DNA from: Chitinophaga sp. sic0106
GTDB taxonomy: Bacteria > Bacteroidota > Bacteroidia > Chitinophagales > Chitinophagaceae
Reading direction: 5' to 3'
DNA length: 64,000 bases
Assembly (NCBI RefSeq): GCF_019219075.1
Contig: NZ_JAHUWJ010000003.1
Location: forward strand, 62,001-126,000
Part shown: positions 19,188 through 28,315 of the stretch, in pieces
Layout: the number at the start of each line of letters is the position of its first letter
Position numbering within the stretch: the stretch's first letter is position 1
Notes under the pieces: generated by a model
Databases searched by the model: none
What the model saw: the letters and a program-made list of their open reading frames with translations, nothing else
What the model was told of the DNA's origin: nothing
Position numbers and translations under genes: made by a program

Positions 19188-22100
19188 TTATTCCCCGAGT
19201 CCTTTAGGTTTTTTGTCTTCGTTACCAAACTGCTCCAGTTCTGCCAGTTTTTTCTTACCGTAGGCCAGTTTGGTGATGAGTACGTATAATACCGGCACAC
19301 TAAAGATAGCCACAAAAGTGGCAGCCAGCATCCCCCCTACCACGGTAAACCCGATGTTTACACGGGAGGCGGCGCCCGCACCTTTAGCGAAGCAAAGCGG
19401 CATTACCCCGAGGATAAATGCAAAGGAAGTCATCAGGATCGGGCGGAAACGGAGCTTTACCGCTTCCAGCGTGGCTTGCAGCAACGGCATCCCTCTGTCT
19501 ACGCGCTCTTTACAGAACTCCACAATCAGGATGGCGTTTTTGGCCGACAACCCGATCAGGGTGATCAAACCAATCTGCGAGTACACGGAGTTTGCCTGTT
19601 TGGTGAGTGCCAGCGCACAGATGGAACCGAACAGTGCCACCGGTACCGCCAGGAGTACGGAAAATGGTACGGACCAGCTTTCATAAAGGGCCGTCAGCAA
19701 CAGGAATACAAACAATATTGATAATCCGAAGATGAGGAGACTTTTATTACCGGCCTCAATTTCCTGCAACGATACGTTGGCCCACTCATAACCAAAGTTG
19801 GATGGCAGCACCTGCGCGGCCACTTCCTCCAGGGCTTTGATCGCATCCCCGGAACTATAGCCCTGTTGTGCATCCCCGTCGATTTCGATAGAGCGGTACA
19901 GGTTAAAGTGGTTGATTACCGGCGCACCGCCTCCTTTTTTACTGGAGATCAGCGCACTGAGTGGAATCATCTGGCCGGTGTTGTTACGCACATAATAAGT
20001 GGCCAGGTTATCAATGCTGGTACGATATAGCGAATCGGCCTGCAGCACTACGCGGAAGCTGCGGCTGAAGCGGGTAAAGTCGTTTACATACAATCCTCCG
20101 AGGAACGTTTGCAGTGCACCGAAAACATCGCTCACGGCCACTCCCAGCTGCTTACATTTATCCCTGTCCACTTCCACATTAAACTGCGGCGTATTGGCAC
20201 TAAAGAAAGCGTAAGCACGGGCAATCTCCGGGCGCTGATTGGCTGCCATCAGGAACTGCCCCAGCACCTGGTTCAGCTGGGCCATATCCGGGTTACTTTT
20301 CTGTTCCATGATGAAGGAGAAACCACCGGAGTTACCTAAACCACGTAACGTAGGAGAAGGAATACAAATAACAGTAGCGCCTAAAATGCGGCCGGCCTTC
20401 CCTTGTATCCTGCCAACTACGGTTCCGATGTCGTCCCCGTGTGCATAGCGCTCGTCCCATGGTTTAAGACTCACGAAGAAAGTACCCGAGTTAGGTTTGG
20501 TAGCGTTGGCCACAAAGTTGATACCCGCAATGCCAAAGAAATGGCTCACGGCGCTGTCGGCCAGCAGTATCTGGTTAATCTGTTCTATCACTTCTTTAGT
20601 ACGACCTGATGAAGAGGCGTCCGGTAACTCCAGGGCAATAAACAAAGCCCCCATATCTTCCTGAGGAACAAAGGTGGTAGGCGTTTTCTTAAAGAGATAA
20701 CCGGCAACTGCAAATAAGCCGACCAGGATAATGAGTACGATCCAGGTTTGATGGATGGCATGTTTGACGCCGTTTCCATAGCGCTCTGTCACTTTTCCAA
20801 ACCATACGTTGAATTTATAGAACAATTTATTTAAGCCATGTGATTCTTTTGTGAGATGGGCAGGCTTCAGCAGGATGGCTGTCAGTGCAGGCGTTAAGGT
20901 TAGCGCCAGGAATGCCGACAACAGCACGGAAAATGCGATCGTGAGGGCAAACTGCTGATACAAGCGCCCACTTACACCGGGAATAAATGCCACCGGCACA
21001 AACACCGCCGCCAGTATCAGGGCAATGGCGATTACCGGCGCCTGCACCTCTGACATGGCCTTGAACGTGGCTTCCCGCGGCGACATCAAATCCGCATCGA
21101 TGTGATGCTGCACCGCCTCCACCACCACAATGGCATCATCCACCACGATACCGATCGCGAGTACGAAACCAAAGAGCGTGAGGGTATTGATGGAAAATCC
21201 GAGGAGCTGAAAGAAGATGAAGGTACCAATCAGGGATATCGGGATTACCAGCACAGGAATGAGGGTGGCCCGCCAGTTTTGCAGGAAGATGAACACCACA
21301 ATCACTACCAGCAGCAAGGCTTCCAGGAATGTTTGAATTACTTCTTCGATGGAAATTCTTACGAAAGAAGTGGTTTCAAAGGGCACCAGCCACTGCATGT
21401 CTTCCGGAAATGATTTGGAGAGCTCCTCCATACGTGCGATTACGCGGTCGTTTACATCCAGGGCGTTGGCGCCGGGCGACAAATAAATCGCGGCACCCGA
21501 ACCGGTTTTGCCATCTGCTTTCGCTTCGATAGCGTAGGTGAAGGAGCCCAGGTTGATGCGGGCTACATCACGGAGTCGCACCAACGAACCATTTTGACTG
21601 CGGCGGATTACGATGTTTCCAAACTCCTCAGAAGTAGCCAGGCGGCCTTTCACACTAACGGTATATTCAAAAGCCTGGTGTTTATCGATTGGCGGTGCGC
21701 CTACGCTACCTGCGGGCACCTGTTGGTTTTGCTCTGTGATGGCTGCGGCCACATCTCCGGCAGTAAGGCCGAGGGCGGCCAGCTTATCCGGGTTGAGCCA
21801 GATACGCATACTATAGTCCTGGGAAAAGGCATTTACATCCCCTACTCCGGACAAGCGCGCCAGCTCAGGTTTGAGGTAAATATTTACGTAGTTATCGAGG
21901 AATTCGCGGCTATGTGAGCCTTTGGGCGAGTTCACTGCGATTACCATCAACATATCATTGGAACGCTTCTTCACGGTAACGCCTACACGACGTACTTCAT
22001 CCGGCGTACTGGGCAACGCCAGACTCACGCGGTTTTGTACGTCCAGGGTGGAGATATCGGGGTCTGTGCCGAGGTTGAAGGTAACGGTAAGACTCATAGA

Positions 22101-22361
22101 TCCATCGTTGGCGCTCACACTCTGAATATACATGGCGCCGGGGGTACCGTTTACCTGGTTTTCGATGGGAGTGGTTACCGTTTCTTCTACCGTGGTGGAG
22201 TTGGCGCCCACGTAACTGGCACGTACATCCGTTACGGGCGGAGCAATATCCGGCAGCTGCGCGATCGGTAGATTAAACATACAGATCAAACCTACAATCA
22301 CGATGAGTATAGCAATTACGATCGTAGTATTCTTGCGCTCTATAAAGGTTTTCGAAATCAT
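19188..22361 (-). CDS. RND efflux pump inner-membrane subunit (HAE-1, AcrB/MexF-like)
   Basis: Proton-driven tripartite efflux transporter, 1057 residues, standard length, with 12 predicted membrane helices and two large periplasmic loops. N-terminal ERKNTTIVIAILIVIVGLIC is the first helix. The proton-relay Asp pair is in GIVVDDAIVVVEA (TM4, about 405-417) and the relay Lys in LIGLSAKNAILIVEF (TM10, about 935). The porter-domain motif VEETVTTPIENQVNG is near residue 55. These place it in the hydrophobe/amphiphile group, which exports drugs, detergents and lipophilic metabolites. It lies 23 bp after the membrane-fusion lipoprotein gene and 2 bp before the methyltransferase. Confidence 0.97.
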   Translation of the reverse strand: MISKTFIERKNTTIVIAILIVIVGLICMFNLPIAQLPDIAPPVTDVRASYVGANSTTVEETVTTPIENQVNGTPGAMYIQSVSANDGSMSLTVTFNLGTDPDISTLDVQNRVSLALPSTPDEVRRVGVTVKKRSNDMLMVIAVNSPKGSHSREFLDNYVNIYLKPELARLSGVGDVNAFSQDYSMRIWLNPDKLAALGLTAGDVAAAITEQNQQVPAGSVGAPPIDKHQAFEYTVSVKGRLATSEEFGNIVIRRSQNGSLVRLRDVARINLGSFTYAIEAKADGKTGSGAAIYLSPGANALDVNDRVIARMEELSKSFPEDMQWLVPFETTSFVRISIEEVIQTFLEALLLVVIVVFIFLQNWRATLIPVLVIPISLIGTFIFFQLLGFSINTLTLFGFVLAIGIVVDDAIVVVEAVQHHIDADLMSPREATFKAMSEVQAPVIAIALILAAVFVPVAFIPGVSGRLYQQFALTIAFSVLLSAFLALTLTPALTAILLKPAHLTKESHGLNKLFYKFNVWFGKVTERYGNGVKHAIHQTWIVLIILVGLFAVAGYLFKKTPTTFVPQEDMGALFIALELPDASSSGRTKEVIEQINQILLADSAVSHFFGIAGINFVANATKPNSGTFFVSLKPWDERYAHGDDIGTVVGRIQGKAGRILGATVICIPSPTLRGLGNSGGFSFIMEQKSNPDMAQLNQVLGQFLMAANQRPEIARAYAFFSANTPQFNVEVDRDKCKQLGVAVSDVFGALQTFLGGLYVNDFTRFSRSFRVVLQADSLYRTSIDNLATYYVRNNTGQMIPLSALISSKKGGGAPVINHFNLYRSIEIDGDAQQGYSSGDAIKALEEVAAQVLPSNFGYEWANVSLQEIEAGNKSLLIFGLSILFVFLLLTALYESWSVPFSVLLAVPVALFGSICALALTKQANSVYSQIGLITLIGLSAKNAILIVEFCKERVDRGMPLLQATLEAVKLRFRPILMTSFAFILGVMPLCFAKGAGAASRVNIGFTVVGGMLAATFVAIFSVPVLYVLITKLAYGKKKLAELEQFGNEDKKPKGLGE

Positions 22362-22384
22362 GCTGTGAATGCAGTTTTGATGAT

Positions 22385-23536
22385 TTATTTACCGGCAGGA
22401 GCTTTTGTGGCAGCAGGTGGCGGTGTGGCACCGGCAATGTTTACCGTATCTCCTGGTCTTACTTTCTGCAGGCCATCCACGACTATTCTATCGCCCACGT
22501 TCAATCCGGATCTGATCAGCAGCATAGTATCTGCCTGGGGTCCGGGATCAATCCCTTTTTGCTGGATGACGTTGTCTTTATTAATGAGCATTACGCTTGT
22601 TTCAGAAAGGTTTTGTATGATGGCTTTTGCCGGAATGGCGACTTGTGTGGGTGCTGTATTGTATTCCATGATCACTACCAGGCTCATACCGGAGGTAAGG
22701 AGTCTGTCCTTGTTGGCAAACTGCAAACGCACTTTTACGGTACCTGTAGCTTGGTCTACAGTATTATTAATCGTGATGAGTTCACCTGTTTCATTGTAAC
22801 GTTCTCCGTTGGTGAATTGCAGGTGGAACTTGATATCACCAGGGTTTACTTTGAGTTTCGTAAACTCCTGGACACGGGACTGGGACACGTCGAAGTCCAC
22901 AAACATCGGTTGCTCGTTTACCACGGTGTTGATCAGCGTTTGGCCGGCATTTACGATATCTCCTACTTTAATGAGGACGATACCAATTTTACCACTCACG
23001 GGCGCTTTGATCAGGGAGTGGTTCACATCCGTACCTGCGCGGGCTACGGCTGCCTGTGCGGCTGCCAGATTAGCTTTAGCGGTAAGCATGGCGGTGTAGG
23101 CCTGATCAACTGTTTGTTTGGATATGGCGTCGTGCTCGAGGAGGTTTTTATAGCGTTCGTAGTCACGTTCTTTCTGTGCCAGGTCGGCCTCTGCCTGCTG
23201 GCGGGTGGCGGCGGACTGGTCCAGGGCGGCCGTGTAGCGACTCCTTTCAATTTCGTAAAGTACCTCTCCTTTCTGTACATCAGCGCCATCGGGTACTTTG
23301 ATGGCATCGAGGAAGCCGGTAACATCCGCACGGATTTCCACGATATTATTGGCCGTAAGGGTTGCCGGGAACTTCTCCGAAACCGTGTAGGAGCCAGCCT
23401 GTACAACGTATGGCACCACTGTAGCTTTCATCTGACCCATCATAGCTGCCTGCTGATTCTTCTTTCCTCCTCCGCAAGCGCTGAGGATTACTGCTGATGA
23501 AAACAGAAGTATGTTCGAATATTTGTTAAGATACAT
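22385..23536 (-). CDS. RND efflux periplasmic adaptor (membrane fusion lipoprotein)
   Basis: 383-residue HlyD/AcrA-type adaptor linking the RND pump to the outer-membrane channel. The signal peptide ends in a lipobox SAVILSAC with the lipidated Cys at 21. After it come the barrel-sandwich half GFLDAIKVPDGADVQKGEVLYEI, a helical hairpin coiled coil (about 105-170, Ala/Gln-rich), the second lipoyl half IKAPVSGKIGIVLIKVGDIV, beta-barrel and membrane-proximal domains, and a Pro/Ala-rich tail. It is second in the operon, 26 bp after the TolC-like gene. Confidence 0.96.
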   Translation of the reverse strand: MYLNKYSNILLFSSAVILSACGGGKKNQQAAMMGQMKATVVPYVVQAGSYTVSEKFPATLTANNIVEIRADVTGFLDAIKVPDGADVQKGEVLYEIERSRYTAALDQSAATRQQAEADLAQKERDYERYKNLLEHDAISKQTVDQAYTAMLTAKANLAAAQAAVARAGTDVNHSLIKAPVSGKIGIVLIKVGDIVNAGQTLINTVVNEQPMFVDFDVSQSRVQEFTKLKVNPGDIKFHLQFTNGERYNETGELITINNTVDQATGTVKVRLQFANKDRLLTSGMSLVVIMEYNTAPTQVAIPAKAIIQNLSETSVMLINKDNVIQQKGIDPGPQADTMLLIRSGLNVGDRIVVDGLQKVRPGDTVNIAGATPPPAATKAPAGK

Positions 23537-23562
23537 ATGGAGAAGAAATTACGATTGACGAA

Positions 23563-24909
23563 TTACTTGATTTTACCCATGGCCTTATCCAGATCAGTTT
23601 TGCTGACGAGGATGTTGAGCAATGCGGTGATATAGTCTACCCTGGCCTGCGTCAGTTCATTTTCGGCAGATAGTACATCCAGGCTGGTGCTAACACCCTG
23701 ATCATATTTATATACTACTCTGTCGTAAATACCCTGGGTGAGATCCATATTTTTCTTGGCGGTAGCAAAATTGTCTCTGTTATTCAGGTAGAGTGTATTG
23801 GCCTGCTTCACTTCGTTGCTGATGGACTGAACGAGGTAATCGAGGTCGTTACGGGATTTTTCGACGGTGATTTTATTTTGTCTGATCAGGTGGAGGCGTT
23901 CTGTACCTGTAAAAATGGGCCAGTTGAGTGTTAACCCCAGTACGGAGGCGCCGAATCCGGTTTTATACAGATCTCCAAAGTCTGTTGAAAAATAGTTCCA
24001 GCCATAGTTCACGAAAGCGGAAAGCTGCGGCAGGTATTTCATTTTCGTGCTTTTAAGCTGGAGCTCATTGAGTGCAATCTGTGTGGTTTGCATACTGTAC
24101 TCGATGCGGTCTTCAGCTTTATAATCGACGGTATCAGCGAGGTAAAGTTCCCCGTTAAAATCATCCACTGATTCAGTGAGGGTCAGTTGAGTTTCCTGGG
24201 GCATACCCATTTGAAATTTGAGTAACTGTAATCCATATACGAGGGTACGTATCTGGTTGGTTACCAGGGTAACCGTATTATTATATGATACCTGGATACG
24301 GTCTACATCAATTCTTTCGGCTACGCCCTCGTCATAACGATGACGGGTATCTTCCAGTGTTTTGGTAAGCTGTTGAAGATTTGACTTTGTCAGCCGGATA
24401 TTTTCCTTATCTGTAAGCACCGCAAAATAGGCTTTGGTAATGGCTACGGTGGTTTGGATATTGGTTTGGGTAAGACTTTTCTTTGACAGGTCGGTATACA
24501 CCCTGGAGGCTTTGAGACCGAGGAAGTAGTCGCTGTTAAAGATCACCTGGTCCAGCTGCCCGGTTAACGCAGATGCGTACCTGGTACCGAATTGCACCGG
24601 GATCTTCACATCATAGTTCCCATTTGCGATATCGGGGATCAGGGAGGTTGCCAGTTTCATATTGTCGTTGAAAGAGGCAGATATATTGCCGTGTGGCAGG
24701 AGTTTACCGGTAGCCTCCTTCACCTGTTCTTCAGAAAAATTGACATCAAGGTGCGCATTCACCACATCGCGGTGGTGTTGCAGTCCATATTTGATACAAT
24801 CTTCCAGGTTGAAGGCGTAGGAAGCGCCTTTAGCGGTATCTGCCTGTCCGAAAACAGACTGAAATCCTGTAATAAGCAGAAGAGATAACAGCAATTGGTT
24901 GCCACGCAT
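23563..24909 (-). CDS. TolC-family outer-membrane efflux protein
   Basis: 448-residue outer-membrane channel of a tripartite pump. The signal peptide MRGNQLLLSLLLITGFQSVF is cleaved near the FGQA site. The mature protein has two long repeats of amphipathic helix and strand typical of TolC: the first begins FNLEDCIKYGLQHHRDV, and the second includes QTTQIALNELQLKSTKMKYL. The end YKYDQGVSTSLDVLSAENEL ... ARVDYITALLNIL is the family C-terminal signature. It is first gene of the four-gene operon, so its upstream region (24910-25064, shared with the divergent TMEM175 gene) should carry the promoter. No regulator gene is adjacent. Confidence 0.95.
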   Translation of the reverse strand: MRGNQLLLSLLLITGFQSVFGQADTAKGASYAFNLEDCIKYGLQHHRDVVNAHLDVNFSEEQVKEATGKLLPHGNISASFNDNMKLATSLIPDIANGNYDVKIPVQFGTRYASALTGQLDQVIFNSDYFLGLKASRVYTDLSKKSLTQTNIQTTVAITKAYFAVLTDKENIRLTKSNLQQLTKTLEDTRHRYDEGVAERIDVDRIQVSYNNTVTLVTNQIRTLVYGLQLLKFQMGMPQETQLTLTESVDDFNGELYLADTVDYKAEDRIEYSMQTTQIALNELQLKSTKMKYLPQLSAFVNYGWNYFSTDFGDLYKTGFGASVLGLTLNWPIFTGTERLHLIRQNKITVEKSRNDLDYLVQSISNEVKQANTLYLNNRDNFATAKKNMDLTQGIYDRVVYKYDQGVSTSLDVLSAENELTQARVDYITALLNILVSKTDLDKAMGKIK

Positions 24910-25064
24910 ATTAAATCATTGACGGTCTATGACGATTGTTAGGTAGATAACAATAAAATGTTGAAAATGTTGACGGAAGAAAATGTGGCATGAGGCAGAA
25001 AGGGTTACTTTGGGGGATACTTTGTATATTGCCGGTACGAAGCTTATAAAGATACGCTCCTATT

Positions 25065-25775
25065 ATGTCAATGTCTGTTATTAAGGAACCCAAATCTGAA
25101 CAGCGGGAGCTGGAACTGGTGCGCATTGCTCACTTCAGTGATGCTGTTTTTGCGGTTTCCATTGTCCTGTTGATCCTGGATATTAAGTTACCTGAGATCC
25201 CTGATGCTGTACCTGTAGCCGATTACATGAACTACCTGCGTCCCATGACGATGCAGGCGCTGGTGTTTGTAGCTACTTTTATTTTTATGGTTAATTTCTG
25301 GCGGCGTCACCTGCAGTTATTCCGGTTATTGCATCACCAGGATAACGGGTTGGTCACCAGGAACCTGTTTTTCCTGTTTTTCATCATCACTTTTCCTTTT
25401 GCGGCCCGGGCGATGGTGCATATTCAGCCACACTTTATCCTGCCGCTGTTTATTTATCTCTGCAACCTGGCTGGCTGCCTGGCTGCCATGTTCTGGATGG
25501 CCTACTATGCGTTTCAAAAGAAACCATCCATTACAGCCCCGGGGCATTATACCGAAAAAGAGATTATGTATCAGCGGTACAAGTATAATTTCCTGACGAT
25601 GGCCACCGGGTTCACGGTGATTTCCATGGTTTATTTCTTCTTTCCGGATAATGTACATTATCAATATCTGAGTTATTGGATTATCCCGGCATTGGCTTTG
25701 TTCAATTATTTCCGGTTAAAAATCAAGAAGCGTAACACGTTACGGGCCGTGCATATTGTAGATAAACAAGTGTAG
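25065..25775 (+). CDS. TMEM175-family potassium channel-like protein (DUF1211)
   Basis: 236-residue integral membrane protein with about six hydrophobic segments. The N-terminal RIAHFSDAVFAVSIVLLILD (residues 21-40) carries the FSD motif and hydrophobic first helix that line the pore in prokaryotic TMEM175 channels, which conduct potassium as tetramers. The rest (RPMTMQALVFVATFIFMVNF, a Trp-Arg-Arg-His loop, FFLFFIITFPFAARA) fits the single-repeat bacterial form. It is divergent from the efflux operon and 36 bp upstream of the DUF2157-like gene, probably one transcript. Channel activity is inferred from the family. Confidence 0.86.
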   Translation: MSMSVIKEPKSEQRELELVRIAHFSDAVFAVSIVLLILDIKLPEIPDAVPVADYMNYLRPMTMQALVFVATFIFMVNFWRRHLQLFRLLHHQDNGLVTRNLFFLFFIITFPFAARAMVHIQPHFILPLFIYLCNLAGCLAAMFWMAYYAFQKKPSITAPGHYTEKEIMYQRYKYNFLTMATGFTVISMVYFFFPDNVHYQYLSYWIIPALALFNYFRLKIKKRNTLRAVHIVDKQV

Positions 25776-25811
25776 TGTCCTGTCGTATTTTATCACCAGA
25801 TCTAACAACGC

Positions 25812-26840
25812 ATGCCAGAGGTAGATAAAAAGGAAGCCAGCATACTCCACCGGGCCATTGCGGAATGGCAGCACCAGTCACTGATCAGTGAGGATCAGGC
25901 CAGGCAGCTGAATGAAACCGTGAAGGTTCGCACCACGGACTGGCAAACTATCGCATTATATATATTCATTGCTGCCGTTTCCTGTGCACTGATGGCCTTT
26001 GGCTCTCTGGTGCTGGATGAGAAATGGATAGAGATACTGCGGAAAAAATTCAGTCTCACCGACGGTGTGATTGCTTTCCTCTTTGCGGCCGTTACGGTAG
26101 CCCTTTGCTACCATGGCTGGCGTAAAAAGCGCCATGAGCTTGGATTTTCGTTTAACCGTGAACTTTTCTGGCTGCTACCGGTGCTCAGTACAGGCGTTAC
26201 CGTGGTATATCTGGGCAAGTCCATGGACTACCTGGATGGTAATTACGGTGCCTTCTGGCTGCTGGCAACGGTTATCTATGGCGTACTGGCGTTGGCGTTA
26301 CACTCCCGCTTACTATGGGTGACCATGCTGCTATCGCTGATACCGGCTTATGTAAAGCTCACCTATTATATAACGGATGATGCCCCCTTTTTCCTGGGCA
26401 TGAACCTCCCCTGCCGCATGGCGGTACTGGGCGCCCTGCTGGTACTCACGGGCGTACTGGTAAGGAATTCCCGTTTATATGCGCCTATCAAGGATATTAC
26501 CCGCAGTGGCGGCTGGCTGCTCTTTTTGCTGTCTGGCTGGCTGATTTCGATTTTTGGGAATACCGCCTCCTGGTCGGAATGGCAGCAGTTACGGCAGGTA
26601 CATCTGCTGTTCTGGGTGTTTGCGTTTACAGCGCAATGTATTCTGACTTTCCTCTGGGGCCTGAAACGTAAAGATCCCATGATCCGCGATATGGGCATCA
26701 TCTTCTTTCTCCTGAACTTATATACCCGCTATTTTGAATACCTGTGGGACCGCACCAACAAAGGATTGTTCTTCGCCATACTGGCGTTGAGCTTCTGGGG
26801 GCTGGGGCGGCTGATTGAACGCCGTTTCAGTAAAAAGTAA
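25812..26840 (+). CDS. DUF2157-like multipass membrane protein
   Basis: 342 residues with a soluble N-terminus (about 45 residues, helical, containing EWQHQSLISEDQARQL as in DUF2157 proteins) followed by eight or nine hydrophobic segments, ending LYTRYFEYLWDRTNKGLFFAILALSFWGLGRLIERRF. The YTRYFEYLWD motif just before the last membrane helix is conserved in this group. No enzymatic motif is seen and function is unknown. It follows the TMEM175 gene by 36 bp on the same strand. The nested inverted-repeat element begins 25 bp after its stop. Confidence 0.75.
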   Translation: MPEVDKKEASILHRAIAEWQHQSLISEDQARQLNETVKVRTTDWQTIALYIFIAAVSCALMAFGSLVLDEKWIEILRKKFSLTDGVIAFLFAAVTVALCYHGWRKKRHELGFSFNRELFWLLPVLSTGVTVVYLGKSMDYLDGNYGAFWLLATVIYGVLALALHSRLLWVTMLLSLIPAYVKLTYYITDDAPFFLGMNLPCRMAVLGALLVLTGVLVRNSRLYAPIKDITRSGGWLLFLLSGWLISIFGNTASWSEWQQLRQVHLLFWVFAFTAQCILTFLWGLKRKDPMIRDMGIIFFLLNLYTRYFEYLWDRTNKGLFFAILALSFWGLGRLIERRFSKK

Positions 26841-26862
26841 TGGGGATGTATTACCCAGCGGT

Positions 26863-26981
26863 GTAGAGACGCCTTGAAGGCGTCTCCCCGCTTAAGTCTC
26901 CTCCACAATCTCCGCTACCATCAATTTCCTGGATTTAGCGGAGATTGTCGTTTGAGAGACGCCTCCAAGGCGTCTCTACGC
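26863..26981. repeat. nested inverted-repeat element between convergent genes
   Basis: Two near-identical palindromic units in opposite orientation: 26866-26886 (GAGACGCCTT G AAGGCGTCTC) and 26954-26981 (GAGACGCC TCCAA GGCGTCTC followed by TACGC). Between them lies a separate exact 13-bp inverted repeat, ACAATCTCCGCTA (26905-26917) / TAGCGGAGATTGT (26936-26948), with an 18-base loop. The two outer units can also pair with each other over about 24 bases with one mismatch. The element fills the gap between the DUF2157-like and terpene synthase genes. It may act as a terminator for both and may belong to a dispersed extragenic palindrome family. Confidence 0.85.
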
Positions 26982-27004
26982 TGCCAGTTATCATTGCTCC
27001 AATC

Positions 27005-27985
27005 CTATCTCACTACCTGTTGCATCGCCACTCCATACCTACCGGTATCGAGTACACTCCATTCGTAATTGCCGATCATCCAGCTGCGCAACACAGCTAC
27101 ATAGCGAATCAGCTCATAATTAAGCGGCACATCTTCATGCGGGAGTAACTTTTCCAATACCAGGAAGATGGCCAGTTCTTCGTTATGCATACGGGTGGCT
27201 TCCGCTACGGCTTCCTGTAGTGGAAGGTTTTGTTCGTGCTGTAGTACCAGCACCAGATTATGTACATCGCCTGCTTTGGATTCTTTTGTACAGGAGATGA
27301 TATCGTTTGCCCAGCAAACGATATTATTACATGCCAGGATCATCCGTTGGAGAATGGAATTTTCCAGGAGTTCCCCGGGCAGGTAAATTTTCTCAATGAT
27401 GTCGATAGCCTCCACATCTGCGAAGAGGGCGCCGGTAAAGGGGCGCATACGTACGTAGTCCTTTACGGATGGTATTCTGCCGGCTTCACGGTTTTCTGCT
27501 TCCCAGATACAGGAGTTAAAGTAATCCTCCATACTCCGGATGAAGCGCAGGCGCCAGGCGGGTTTGCTGATGGCGCGCATGCGTTCCCAGATATCGGATA
27601 ATGAAGCAGGCAAAGGGCCGGCATCTTCCAGACTAAATACCTTATTGGTGTGGAAGATATCCATCAGGCCGGCCATGATGGTGCGGAGGTAATCAGATTT
27701 TTTACCTGCTGTATTCTCGTCGCACTGATCGTCGAGCAAAAACAGCCAGGTATTAAAGTCGGCAATGAGGCAAAGTTCCGGGAAGGGTGCATCAGGAAAG
27801 GCGCGTGCTGCCAGCCATGCGAAGCGCGCCTTGTTGAATTTGAACAGTGCTCTTTCGTCGGTGATAAGGTCAAATTTTTGTACCCATTGTTGTATATGGG
27901 CTTGCGCATCTTCGGCGCGGGCATTCACGCGGGATGGAAACGGATACTTCAATTGCGGAAGGTGGATTAGATTCATGTGCCTCAT
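27005..27985 (-). CDS. class I terpene synthase (bacterial terpene cyclase)
   Basis: 326-residue cytoplasmic enzyme that would ionise a linear prenyl diphosphate and cyclise it. All diagnostic residues are present: the Asp-rich motif DDQCDE at 85-90; the NSE triad NDIISCTKE (N227, S231, E235); the pyrophosphate-sensor Arg R181, exactly 46 residues before N227 as expected; and the C-terminal RY pair R316-Y317. Length and motif spacing fit the bacterial sesquiterpene/diterpene cyclases. The product cannot be predicted from sequence; Chitinophaga pinensis has characterised cyclases of this type. Upstream on the same strand lies idi, 330 bp away, which makes the starter isomer. No prenyltransferase or P450 is adjacent. 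Confidence 0.94.
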   Translation of the reverse strand: MRHMNLIHLPQLKYPFPSRVNARAEDAQAHIQQWVQKFDLITDERALFKFNKARFAWLAARAFPDAPFPELCLIADFNTWLFLLDDQCDENTAGKKSDYLRTIMAGLMDIFHTNKVFSLEDAGPLPASLSDIWERMRAISKPAWRLRFIRSMEDYFNSCIWEAENREAGRIPSVKDYVRMRPFTGALFADVEAIDIIEKIYLPGELLENSILQRMILACNNIVCWANDIISCTKESKAGDVHNLVLVLQHEQNLPLQEAVAEATRMHNEELAIFLVLEKLLPHEDVPLNYELIRYVAVLRSWMIGNYEWSVLDTGRYGVAMQQVVR

Positions 27986-28315
27986 TGTTTAAAAGTTAAC
28001 ATATTATGGTTTAGAGAATGTAGGGTGACGGCAACGGTCGTGCGGCCGCTGTGCAGTAGCATAGTAAGGATCGGACAGGCATGCAGGTGTTAGTCGCCGG
28101 CGAAAGCCGCGATAGTTATTCGGTTAACAGTTAAAACGATACAGTTAAAATTCAGCCGTTTTTGCTTACAGGTAGTGGCATATGCACCCGTATACGAAGC
28201 AACCGGGTGAATGGTTGCTTCTATCATCCCACTGCTGGTTGCAGCAGGAATATCTCAAGGGCAAAACTAACTGCGCTGGCACAGGTAACATCTAAAGTTT
28301 GGCAAAACCGGTGCT
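27986..28315. other. 330-bp spacer between idi and the terpene synthase gene
   Basis: No gene seen. It holds the hairpin GAAGCAACC (28196-28204) / GGTTGCTTC (28213-28221), a second small hairpin CTGCTG / CAGCAG (28232-28247), and a direct repeat ACAGTTAAAA near 28126-28150. Neither hairpin has a T-tract on the minus strand. It should contain the end of the idi transcript and the terpene synthase promoter, but no TAnnTTTG match is convincing. Regulatory RNA cannot be excluded. Confidence 0.55.

Noticed and set aside
22559..23497. 312-codon open frame on the plus strand
   Set aside because: It lies entirely antisense to the membrane-fusion lipoprotein gene, with no recognisable domain and no promoter; it is a by-product of the codon use of that gene.
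28196..28247. Hairpins in the idi-terpene synthase spacer as a terminator or riboswitch
   Set aside because: No T-run follows on the minus strand, and I could not recognise any conserved riboswitch core; kept only as an intergenic note.
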